A stretch of 12,316 nucleotides of DNA from an uncultured Paraglaciecola sp. (lineage in GTDB: Bacteria > Pseudomonadota > Gammaproteobacteria > Enterobacterales > Alteromonadaceae): contig CAJQKX010000814.1 in the NCBI GenBank assembly GCA_905479025.1, positions 1 to 12,316 on the forward strand, given 5' to 3'. Below are positions 7,039 to 12,316 of this stretch, piece after piece; the stretch's first letter is position 1; every line of letters begins with the position of its first letter. The notes under the pieces are model-generated. The model had not been told where the DNA came from. It was given only the letters and a program-made list of their open reading frames with translations, and searched no databases. A program made the position numbers and the translations under genes.

Positions 7039-7167
7039 TTAACATCCATTGGTGATCCAAAAGATACTCAGTCACCTGAATACAAAGAATACGAAGGCGT
7101 CGAATTATTGCCTCAACAAACTAGGACGCTCTTAGATACCTGCTTTCAGCGCGTATTTGACACTTAA
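7039..7167 (+). pseudogene. Possible 3' remnant of an unrecognised gene
   Basis: Open frame of 42 codons to a TAA, without a start codon or ribosome site, entered from an overlapping open frame one register away (6974-7042). Composition is soluble and protein-like (GDPKDTQSPEYKEYEG, then LLPQQTRTLLDT). Codons are unremarkable for the region. A single indel near 7039 would join the two frames into about 65 residues. It could also be chance: open frames of this size occur randomly. Confidence 0.25.
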
Positions 7168-7297
7168 CGGCTAGAAAAGCGCATCCTACCACCGTCTGTA
7201 AACGGCTGTGCGGGTCGATGAAATGTCACTTTTTGTTCTCAAACAGTCGATTACATCAGGACAAGTAAATGGCGCTTAATGTTTTATCAGATTTAAG

Positions 7298-7324
7298 AAG
7301 TGACAGGCTAAGCGCTTGTCATTT
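7298..7324 (-). terminator. Hairpin downstream of the RIO kinase gene
   Basis: An 11-bp stem (7298-7308 with 7314-7324, two G-T pairs) and 5-nt loop lie 13-39 bp past the kinase stop on its strand. It contains the perfect palindrome aagcgctt (7310-7317). There is no long U-tract on the minus strand, only CTTAAATCT, so a factor-independent terminator is possible but not certain. It might also serve transcripts coming from the left. Confidence 0.4.
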
Positions 7325-7336
7325 CCCCTAAGGCAA

Positions 7337-8194
7337 TTAAAGCGGCTCGTTTGCTTCTTTGACCCTTTCGATACGCTCTTGCTCTTCGGCAAAGGCGGCT
7401 TTGATTTCTTCTAATACCGAGTCTACGTCTGCGTCATCATCAGGTAGTTCATAGTGCCCCGTTAATTCTGTCTCAGGCGTTAACTCACCCGCTTCAAATA
7501 ATGCCCACATTTCTTCAGCATAAAAGGTGCGGGTTAATTCAGGGGCGAACTGTCCATAATATTCACTCATATTTCGCACATCACGCTGTAACATACTGAA
7601 TGCATTGTTATTTGCAGCCGCATCCACCACTTGAGGTAAATCAATGATCACCGGACCATAGTCGTCCACCAGCACATTAAACTCTGATAAGTCACCGTGT
7701 ATCAAACCCACACATAACATACGCATCGCATAGATCATCACTAAAGCGTGATCTTCAATGGCTTGCTCTGCTGACATAGAGACATCGTTGAGTCTGGGTG
7801 CGACCTCGCCGTTGTCATCTGTCACCAATTCCATCAGCAACACGCCTTCATAACAACCGTAAGGTTCAGGTACTCGAACCCCAGCCTTGGCCAATGTAAA
7901 TAAAGCGTCTACTACTGTATTTTGCCACGCGTCTTCTTGTTGCTTACGGCCAAACTTAGACCCTTTCTCCATAGCACGAGCACGTCGCGTGTTCCTGACC
8001 TTACGCCCCTCCTGATATTGCGCAGCTTTTTTAAAGCTGCGTTTCATTGCCTCTTTATACACTTTGGCACAACGCACTTCAGACCCGCACTGCACCGCAT
8101 AAACGGTGGCCTCTTTTCCACTCATAAGCTGATATAAGACTGTGTCTATCAGGCCATCATCGACAAGTGGTTGTAATCTTTTTGGTATTTTCAT
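7337..8194 (-). CDS. PA4780-family RIO1-like serine protein kinase
   Basis: Cytoplasmic atypical protein kinase of 285 residues, the same length as the Pseudomonas PA4780-type proteins. LMSGKEATVYAV (residues 23-34) is the RIO nucleotide loop. K44 in RCAKVYK is the expected ATP-contacting lysine. LIHGDLSEFNVLV (164-176) is the catalytic loop with D168 and N173. IIDLPQVVD (183-191) is the metal-binding motif with D185. KKAAQYQEGRKVRNTRRARAM (55-75) is the basic insertion seen in RIO proteins. The C-terminus is acidic (PDDDADVDSVLEEI). All key residues are present, so activity is expected; the bacterial substrates are unknown. The ATG at 8194 is preceded by a weak AGG site. The gene stands alone in its own unit, with a TATAAT box, an inverted repeat at the -35 region and a 5'-terminal stem-loop in its leader. 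Confidence 0.93.
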   Translation of the reverse strand: MKIPKRLQPLVDDGLIDTVLYQLMSGKEATVYAVQCGSEVRCAKVYKEAMKRSFKKAAQYQEGRKVRNTRRARAMEKGSKFGRKQQEDAWQNTVVDALFTLAKAGVRVPEPYGCYEGVLLMELVTDDNGEVAPRLNDVSMSAEQAIEDHALVMIYAMRMLCVGLIHGDLSEFNVLVDDYGPVIIDLPQVVDAAANNNAFSMLQRDVRNMSEYYGQFAPELTRTFYAEEMWALFEAGELTPETELTGHYELPDDDADVDSVLEEIKAAFAEEQERIERVKEANEPL

Positions 8195-8206
8195 TAAAAC
8201 CTAAGG

Positions 8207-8226
8207 CCAACAGTGTATTCTGTTGG
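8207..8226 (-). promoter_or_regulatory. Stem-loop at the predicted 5' end of the kinase mRNA
   Basis: Perfect 7-bp stem CCAACAG/CTGTTGG with a 6-nt loop, placed just downstream of the TATAAT at 8231-8236. A start seven bases after that box would put the hairpin at the very 5' end of the mRNA, about 12 bases before the kinase ATG. Such 5' stem-loops can protect mRNA or affect ribosome access; which applies here is inference. Confidence 0.5.
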
Positions 8227-8230
8227 TTCA

Positions 8231-8236
8231 ATTATA
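8231..8236 (-). promoter_or_regulatory. -10 box of the RIO kinase promoter
   Basis: Perfect TATAAT on the minus strand, 37 bp upstream of the kinase ATG. No good -35 is found at 16-18 bp spacing; that position is taken up by the inverted repeat at 8244-8262, which suggests dependence on, or control by, a DNA-binding protein. Confidence 0.5.
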
Positions 8237-8243
8237 TCGACAC

Positions 8244-8262
8244 TCAAATCATCTTGATTTGA
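8244..8262. promoter_or_regulatory. Inverted repeat over the -35 region of the kinase promoter
   Basis: Perfect 8-bp arms TCAAATCA and TGATTTGA separated by 3 bp, spanning about -18 to -35 relative to the predicted start. It is operator-like; the binding protein is unknown. Confidence 0.45.
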
Positions 8263-8393
8263 AACATTAAAAAACCTAAGGGTATGATATCAAGTTTATT
8301 CGCCACAATGATATCTAAGTAAGTAACAAATTTTGTCTATGGACTCCAATGACTGAAAAATGATAAACAATGTGCATAAGAAGGAGGAGATAA

Positions 8394-8467
8394 AAAGTTT
8401 TTAAACGCATGTTACCTGCACTAATTACTGCGTCACAATGGGCTATGAGTGTTGTTCCAAAAGAGAT
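8394..8467 (+). pseudogene. Possible 5' remnant of an exported-protein gene
   Basis: After a near-perfect ribosome site (8378-8389) comes an open frame encoding KVFKRMLPALITASQWAMS and ending at a TAA at 8465. Basic-then-hydrophobic composition resembles a bacterial signal peptide. No start codon sits at the right distance: the nearest ATG, at 8409, is over 20 bases from the site. A run of five A at 8392-8396 may mark a lost start and a one-base shift. No family is recognised and the rest of the gene is absent. Confidence 0.25.
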
Positions 8468-8670
8468 TGTAGATTAACTAAAGTGACTGAGGCGTATCGC
8501 AGCCCAGTTCATCAGGAAAAACTTACGCCTAAACCGCCCACCAACATCTTTCAACTGACCTCAAAGGTAACTATTCACCTGGAGTAGTTGACTCGGGGAA
8601 GTTGTGTGAGTAACCCTTGGGTGAGCATCTCATAACTTGTCTTCAATGACTCGCCTCACCTGTGGGTTCG

Positions 8671-10224
8671 TTAATTCGCCATCAACACCATGACGCGCTT
8701 CAATAAATCCGGGCTGTCTGCAGGACCATGATGTAACACTACGTCCATCTTTCCATCACGATTAAGGTCATCTGCTGTGGCGTTTGAGGGGTTTTTGGGC
8801 ATCGGCAGTTTCTGACGAAGTGAACGCTTTGCGTATGGCTTTTTCTGATCAGGTGTGGCGAGCAAAGTTCGGATCAAATCATCACCGTCTGAATACACTA
8901 TGTCTTTCACCGCATCGCCATTGATATCGATCATTTTAATCAAAGGTTGACCTCGTGTGCCCGAAGATAAGCTAAAAGTAATTTGTACTTCTTGACTGAC
9001 AAGGGGCTTTTTACCGAATTGATTATTTTCATTCATAGAGAAAATCAACACATCTTGGTCGATGCTGCCAGATAACAAAGCCCCTACTATTTGAGAGATA
9101 CCAATATCAAAAGACGACACCGACACTTCTTGTTTACCGTCCATATCTCGGTCTAAAAACATGAGGTTAGATAAGGTATCTTCAGAGGTGATATTTGTAC
9201 TGGCTTGTTCAGCATAACTTAATTTCCCTTCTTTTAACGCTCCATAAAAAAACTCAAAATCGATGGTTTTATCTAACACACCAGAGCTTTTCGTAAACTG
9301 CAAAGCAATGTCTGGGATCCCATCTCCATTGAGGTCATCAATGGCTTTTACAACACGATGTTGAATATCACTTTGATCCATTTCCTGCCCATCTGGACCT
9401 TTCATGTCCCACCAATCGACAGCATAAATAGATTTATCTATTTGAATCTTTGTGGGAATGAGTGAAAATTGCATGTTGTCATTTTGTGCAAAAACATTCA
9501 ACTGACCTTGCTCTACCGTCACCAAGTCTGTTTTCCCGTCTAAGTCCATATCTTGAAAATACAGTTCTTGGTCGTCATAACTGACGCTACTTTGATTCAT
9601 TTCAATCCGTGCAGCAATAGGTAAGCGTTGCGGGTGCCTTAGGCCACAGCAATCTGACAACCATAAATTGAGCTGTTCAAAATGCGGTAGCATAATGTCA
9701 TCAAGACTATCGTTATTAATGTCTCGGACAAAGTCCATCTCCCTAAACGATTCAGCATTATCACTGAGGTACATCGATGAGACCGTCTCGCTTTGCATCC
9801 ATACTGCTTTGTGTGATAAATGGCCAGGCACGTAATGATACACCATAGATTTGTCTAAAAGGTACAAACGCTGCAGACCATCTTGCTGAGGCTCACCCAC
9901 ATCGTAGGCAAACACATTATCTGCAATATTGATCTTGTCTTGTTGGATGTAAGTGTTGCTTTGGGTATCAAAAAAATAAATGGCTAACATACGTTGTTGC
10001 TTGTCATCCACACCAACCACCACAAGCTCTGCACCGGCTTGGGGTAACAAGTCAGCAATCAATACGGGTTGATTAACATTAAAACTTAGATCGATTTGGT
10101 GCCGTGTAAAAATATCGGTGTATTTAGCATGTACCGGCAATGACAAAAGGACCAAACTCGTCAAACCTAAACGTATAACAACCCGACTTTTTAAAAAAAA
10201 TATGTGACGAAAAAAGTGAGACAT
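8671..10224 (-). CDS. Exported FG-GAP/VCBS repeat protein
   Basis: A 517-residue protein predicted to leave the cytoplasm and form a beta-propeller of FG-GAP/VCBS repeats. The N-terminus has basic residues, a hydrophobic core (GLTSLVLLSLP) and an A-type cleavage site after PVHA (about residue 33). Six calcium-loop motifs of DxDxDG type follow: DINNDSLDD (about 168), DMDLDGKTD (225), DLNGDGIPD (297), DRDMDGKQE (358), DINGDAVKD (433) and DLNRDGKMD (486). No enzymatic domain, anchor or sorting signal is visible, so it may be a free periplasmic or secreted binding protein. The open frame extends to a TTG at 10242. I chose the ATG at 10222-10224 because the upstream sequence looks like a promoter (TATTATAAG) and neither start has a strong ribosome site. 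It is divergent from another exported-protein gene, with 194 bp between the two starts. Confidence 0.85.
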   Translation of the reverse strand: MSHFFRHIFFLKSRVVIRLGLTSLVLLSLPVHAKYTDIFTRHQIDLSFNVNQPVLIADLLPQAGAELVVVGVDDKQQRMLAIYFFDTQSNTYIQQDKINIADNVFAYDVGEPQQDGLQRLYLLDKSMVYHYVPGHLSHKAVWMQSETVSSMYLSDNAESFREMDFVRDINNDSLDDIMLPHFEQLNLWLSDCCGLRHPQRLPIAARIEMNQSSVSYDDQELYFQDMDLDGKTDLVTVEQGQLNVFAQNDNMQFSLIPTKIQIDKSIYAVDWWDMKGPDGQEMDQSDIQHRVVKAIDDLNGDGIPDIALQFTKSSGVLDKTIDFEFFYGALKEGKLSYAEQASTNITSEDTLSNLMFLDRDMDGKQEVSVSSFDIGISQIVGALLSGSIDQDVLIFSMNENNQFGKKPLVSQEVQITFSLSSGTRGQPLIKMIDINGDAVKDIVYSDGDDLIRTLLATPDQKKPYAKRSLRQKLPMPKNPSNATADDLNRDGKMDVVLHHGPADSPDLLKRVMVLMAN

Positions 10225-10267
10225 CAAGAAATTCAACTTCAAATGGACTTATAATATGTGTCATAGA

Positions 10268-10289
10268 TTAGCAAAATAAATCATGCTAA
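10268..10289. promoter_or_regulatory. Inverted repeat in the divergent promoter region
   Basis: Arms TTAGCA and TGCTAA with a 10-bp spacer lie between two divergent genes for exported proteins, about 44 bp upstream of the VCBS gene start. It may be an operator, but with 6-bp arms chance is a real possibility. Confidence 0.25.
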
Positions 10290-10404
10290 AAACATTAAAA
10301 AATGTAAACGGTTGCGTCGTTATGCTTGATTAGCTTGAATAGCGTAGACTTCAACGATACGAAACACATAGCGGTATCATAAAATCCGCGATATTTTATC
10401 AATC

Positions 10405-10409
10405 AGGAG
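10405..10409 (+). promoter_or_regulatory. Ribosome site deciding a GTG start
   Basis: AGGAG nine bases before the GTG at 10419-10421 supports that start, which places a typical signal peptide at the N-terminus. Confidence 0.6.
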
Positions 10410-10418
10410 TGAACAAAA

Positions 10419-11261
10419 GTGGGTAAACGTTTCGCGTTAATAAGTGGTTTGGTGACTACCTTGGCAACGTCCTTGGCTTGGGCGCAATCGCAGTCTCATC
10501 CTTTTGAAACATTGCGTGGTCTGGAGCGCTTTAACAAATCAAACGTTTTACCTTTGGATGACACAAGTCAAACAGTTGCCACTGTGCTGTCAATAAAAGA
10601 GGTGAAAATTGGTGACAACGTATTACAACAAGCGATAAACCTTGATGAACAAGGTGGTCAATTGGGTAACATTCGTGGAGGAGGTGTTAGTAATAAAATC
10701 AAGTTTAGCTTTTATCAGCCATATGAAAATACTCGTCTTGAGCAAAAAGTAGAGCTGTACTTTGATAAACACAACGGTTTTATCCAACAAATTACAGCCA
10801 CTTATTATCTGCAAGATGCCTATATGAGCATAGCGCCCATACATGCACAAACACTCAATGCAGCCGTTAAAAAATTTGGGTCCCCCTTAACGATGCAACA
10901 AGCTTATGACTTAAGTGGACAAAAAAAGGGTGACATTCCCTTAGATAAATTTATTGATGAGCTGCAAGCTAAAGGTGAATTACTCCCTTTGGGGCTAGAA
11001 TATTTTCAAAAGCGTAATATTTCAAGAAGTTCAAAATGGGTGAAAGGCCAGCAAGATTATGCCCTCATGCATAGCGGATTTGATCGCTGTTATGTGTGGC
11101 AGACCCATTCATTTAGTCAAATACTCACATTTTGTTTCTTTGATAAAACAGGGGGAAATCCAGATAGTAGAGGCATCGAATTCGATTTACACAACTTCCC
11201 AGTTAGCCAACAGATCACAGAATTAGGCAATCCAGACGCTAAACTAGAAATATCCTTATAG
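10419..11261 (+). CDS. Exported protein of unknown function
   Basis: I do not recognise this 280-residue protein. A classical signal peptide is visible: MGKR, a hydrophobic core (about residues 5-19), and a cleavage site after AWA (22), leaving about 258 residues outside the cytoplasm. The mature part begins with an amphipathic segment (FETLRGLERFNKSNVLPL). It has a glycine-rich turn (GGQLGNIRGGGVSN, 79-92) and alternating beta-like strands (KIKFSFYQPY, KVELYFDKHNGFIQQITATYYL). Two cysteines (C224, C239) in neighbouring strands could form a disulfide. There is no lipobox, membrane anchor or known catalytic motif. The KKFGSPLT segment resembles the turn found in several small periplasmic beta-proteins, but that is too weak for assignment. 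Start is GTG with a good ribosome site. It is divergent from the VCBS gene and 113 bp upstream of dapD, which has its own -10-like box. Confidence 0.8.
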   Translation: MGKRFALISGLVTTLATSLAWAQSQSHPFETLRGLERFNKSNVLPLDDTSQTVATVLSIKEVKIGDNVLQQAINLDEQGGQLGNIRGGGVSNKIKFSFYQPYENTRLEQKVELYFDKHNGFIQQITATYYLQDAYMSIAPIHAQTLNAAVKKFGSPLTMQQAYDLSGQKKGDIPLDKFIDELQAKGELLPLGLEYFQKRNISRSSKWVKGQQDYALMHSGFDRCYVWQTHSFSQILTFCFFDKTGGNPDSRGIEFDLHNFPVSQQITELGNPDAKLEISL

Positions 11262-11343
11262 CAAAAGTAACGTTGGCCTAATTTGGCATAACCTATAAAC
11301 AAATACAGGCTGCGATTTAGCGTAATTCGCGCGATAATAACCA

Positions 11344-11349
11344 TATAAT
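11344..11349 (+). promoter_or_regulatory. -10 box of a candidate dapD promoter
   Basis: Perfect TATAAT 25 bp upstream of the dapD ATG. No convincing -35 at normal spacing. It suggests dapD is transcribed at least partly on its own. Confidence 0.4.
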
Positions 11350-11362
11350 CAAAATCCCTATT

Positions 11363-11367
11363 AAGGA
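11363..11367 (+). promoter_or_regulatory. dapD ribosome-binding site
   Basis: AAGGA seven bases before the ATG at 11375 fixes the dapD start. Confidence 0.7.
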
Positions 11368-11374
11368 TGTAACA

Positions 11375-12271
11375 ATGACAATCACCCGTAATGGACATCG
11401 ATATATCGATGTGGAAAGTGGCAAAACCTTAGATGTTTGGTTTCCTCGCAGCAATAAACACATTGAGCGTCACTGCTTAGCCAGTAAAGTGGGCTTGATA
11501 AAAGGTGAGTTTGTCGAAATTAGCCTCGATATAGACGCCACACCACAGTCTGCTGAAGACGCCTATTTGCGCCTGCATTTGTTATCAGAATGTGCAGTAC
11601 AACCCAACAGTATTAACCTTGAAGGTGTATTTGGGCTATTGACGAATGTTGCATGGACCTCAGCAGGTCCAGTACTACCCAGCAAAGTAGAAGCATTAAG
11701 AGAGTTGATTGCCACTGAAGCTCATCACTTAGCTGTTACTTCCATTGACAAATTCCCAAGAATGGTTGATTACGTTATCCCAGAGGGTGTGCGTATTGGT
11801 GATGCAGACCGAGTCCGTATGGGCGCACATTTAGCGTCTGGCACCACGGTGATGCACGAAGGTTTTGTTAACTTCAACGCTGGCACTTTAGGCAGCTCTA
11901 TGATTGAAGGCCGTATTTCACAAGGAGTTGTGGTAGGTGATGGCTCTGATATTGGTGGCGGGGCTTCTACAATGGGTACCTTATCCGGTGGGGGTAAATC
12001 TATCAATGCTATTGGTAAGAACAGCATGGTTGGCGCCAACGCAGGTATTGGTATCTCTTTAGGCGATGACTGTATCGTTGAAGCAGGCTTGTATGTAACG
12101 GCTGGCACTAAAGTCACCACACCAGATGGTGAAGTAGTAGCTGCTCGTCAATTATCAGGTATGCATAGCCTATTATATCGCCGTAACAGCCAAACAGGTG
12201 TAGTTGAAGCAGTAGTAGCTGGTCCATCTAAATGGGGCGGCCTAAACGCTAGCTTGCACAGCAACGATTAG
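11375..12271 (+). CDS. dapD: Tetrahydrodipicolinate N-succinyltransferase (Pseudomonas/actinobacterial type)
   Basis: DapD transfers succinyl from succinyl-CoA to tetrahydrodipicolinate in the cytoplasm, a step toward diaminopimelate and lysine. The 298-residue protein belongs to the Pseudomonas/Mycobacterium-type branch, not the E. coli type: DKFPRMVDYVIPEGVRIGD (125-143), MHEGFVNFNAGT (150-161), MIEGRISQGVVVGDGSDIGG and MGTLSGGG (200-207) match that branch closely. The middle-to-C-terminal part is a left-handed beta-helix of hexapeptide repeats (VRIGDADRVRMGAHLASGTTV), which trimerises with active sites between subunits. LYRRNSQTGVVEAV closes the domain. Pseudomonas DapD has about 344 residues, so the N-terminal domain here is about 45 shorter. 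The ATG has a good ribosome site, and I see no loss of core motifs. A terminator-like hairpin follows 10 bp after the stop. Confidence 0.95.
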   Translation: MTITRNGHRYIDVESGKTLDVWFPRSNKHIERHCLASKVGLIKGEFVEISLDIDATPQSAEDAYLRLHLLSECAVQPNSINLEGVFGLLTNVAWTSAGPVLPSKVEALRELIATEAHHLAVTSIDKFPRMVDYVIPEGVRIGDADRVRMGAHLASGTTVMHEGFVNFNAGTLGSSMIEGRISQGVVVGDGSDIGGGASTMGTLSGGGKSINAIGKNSMVGANAGIGISLGDDCIVEAGLYVTAGTKVTTPDGEVVAARQLSGMHSLLYRRNSQTGVVEAVVAGPSKWGGLNASLHSND

Positions 12272-12280
12272 ACCTTATCA

Positions 12281-12307
12281 TAAGCAGCCCAAACCATGGG
12301 TTGCTTA
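12281..12307 (+). terminator. Terminator-like hairpin after dapD
   Basis: Stem of 11 bp (12281-12291 with 12297-12307, one G-T pair) and a 5-nt loop, 10 bp past the dapD stop. The GC-rich core is CCCA/TGGG. The nine bases left in the window show no T-tract, so its efficiency is uncertain. Confidence 0.6.
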
Positions 12308-12316
12308 ATGCTCTGC

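Larger units (their letters stand above)
6958..7336. other. Gene-free region with possible decayed coding sequence
   Basis: 379 bp between the protease stop and the convergent kinase stop, with no credible intact gene. It holds a small perfect hairpin at 6985-6999 (6-bp stem tgtcga/tcgaca, 3-nt loop). A plus-strand open frame from about 6974 to 7042 is followed in another frame by one from 7039 to 7167 with protein-like composition, neither with a ribosome site. The left frame ends in DMHGDVSN. The right one contains SPEYKEYEGVELLPQQ and CFQRVFDT before its TAA. Overlapping ends in two frames fit a frameshifted gene remnant, but I do not recognise a family. A larger hairpin lies at 7298-7324. 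The stretch 7168-7297 shows nothing I can name. Confidence 0.4.
8195..8670. other. Gene-free region with kinase promoter/leader and possible decayed gene
   Basis: 476 bp between the VCBS-protein stop and the kinase start, both leftward. 8192-8281 holds the kinase promoter and leader with two perfect hairpins and a duplicated ribosome-site/start segment. 8282-8377 shows nothing I can name. At 8378-8389 there is a plus-strand AAGAAGGAGGAG, an excellent ribosome site with no intact gene behind it. It is followed by an open frame reading KVFKRMLPALITASQWAMS up to a TAA at 8465, and by an overlapping open frame 8438-8587 (49 codons). 8599-8638 can fold as an interrupted hairpin (AAGTT/AACTT, TGAG/CTCA, inner ACCC/GGGT) just past the VCBS stop. 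It may help end that transcript, though no T-tract follows. Confidence 0.5.

Noticed and set aside
7922..8137. 71-codon plus-strand frame opposite the RIO kinase
   Set aside because: Antisense to conserved kinase codons and without supporting signals.
8599..8638. Interrupted hairpin after the VCBS gene as a terminator
   Set aside because: Stem broken by an internal loop and no T-tract on the gene's strand; too weak for its own entry.
10623..11398. Minus-strand frames opposite the exported protein and the dapD promoter
   Set aside because: No ribosome sites, no recognisable domains, and overlap with better-supported features.
11770..12120. 116-codon minus-strand frame opposite dapD
   Set aside because: Proline/isoleucine-rich composition is what the antisense of glycine-rich hexapeptide repeats gives; it is a shadow.
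1..12316. CRISPR arrays, tRNA/rRNA genes, insertion sequences, toxin-antitoxin or defence genes
   Set aside because: None seen: no spaced repeat array, no cloverleaf or CCA-type tRNA end, no transposase motif and no terminal inverted repeats.

Overview
The window looks like chromosomal DNA of a marine gammaproteobacterium of the order Alteromonadales (Glaciecola/Paraglaciecola-like). This is judged from protein resemblance only: MnmC, EpmC and YfcL sit together as in enterobacteria, there is a PA4780-type RIO kinase and a Pseudomonas-type DapD, and base composition is moderately AT-rich. I see no tRNA, rRNA, CRISPR array, prophage or intact mobile element.

Left part (1-3708): the 3' four-fifths of mnmC (tRNA wobble-uridine modification) runs rightward and meets a leftward operon of epmC (EF-P hydroxylase), an ATP-NAD kinase family gene and yfcL. 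The three leftward genes are coupled by overlapping stops and starts, one of them a TTG start. mnmC and epmC both serve translation.

Middle part (3870-6957): four rightward genes. They are an exported CBM9-like sugar-binding protein, a conserved protein of unknown function with the FFLEELY-type motif, a FadM/YbgC-like hotdog thioesterase, and a membrane-anchored retropepsin-like aspartic protease with a helical, probably TPR-like, linker. The last three are tightly packed (7-bp gap, then ATGA overlap) and probably co-transcribed.

Right-middle part (6958-10242): a leftward PA4780-family RIO1-like kinase flanked by two gene-free stretches of 379 and 476 bp. The left stretch holds short protein-like open frames that look like gene decay, and a hairpin. 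The right stretch holds a structured kinase promoter/leader with a duplicated ribosome-site/start segment, and another possible decayed gene start. Beyond it is a leftward exported FG-GAP/VCBS protein with six calcium-loop motifs.

Right end (10419-12316): divergent from the VCBS gene is an exported protein of about 280 residues that I do not recognise, followed by dapD (lysine/diaminopimelate synthesis) and a terminator-like hairpin.

Most of the window is housekeeping. I found no clear multi-gene new system. The least explained parts are the FFLEELY-thioesterase-retropepsin cluster, the divergent pair of exported proteins, and the kinase leader.
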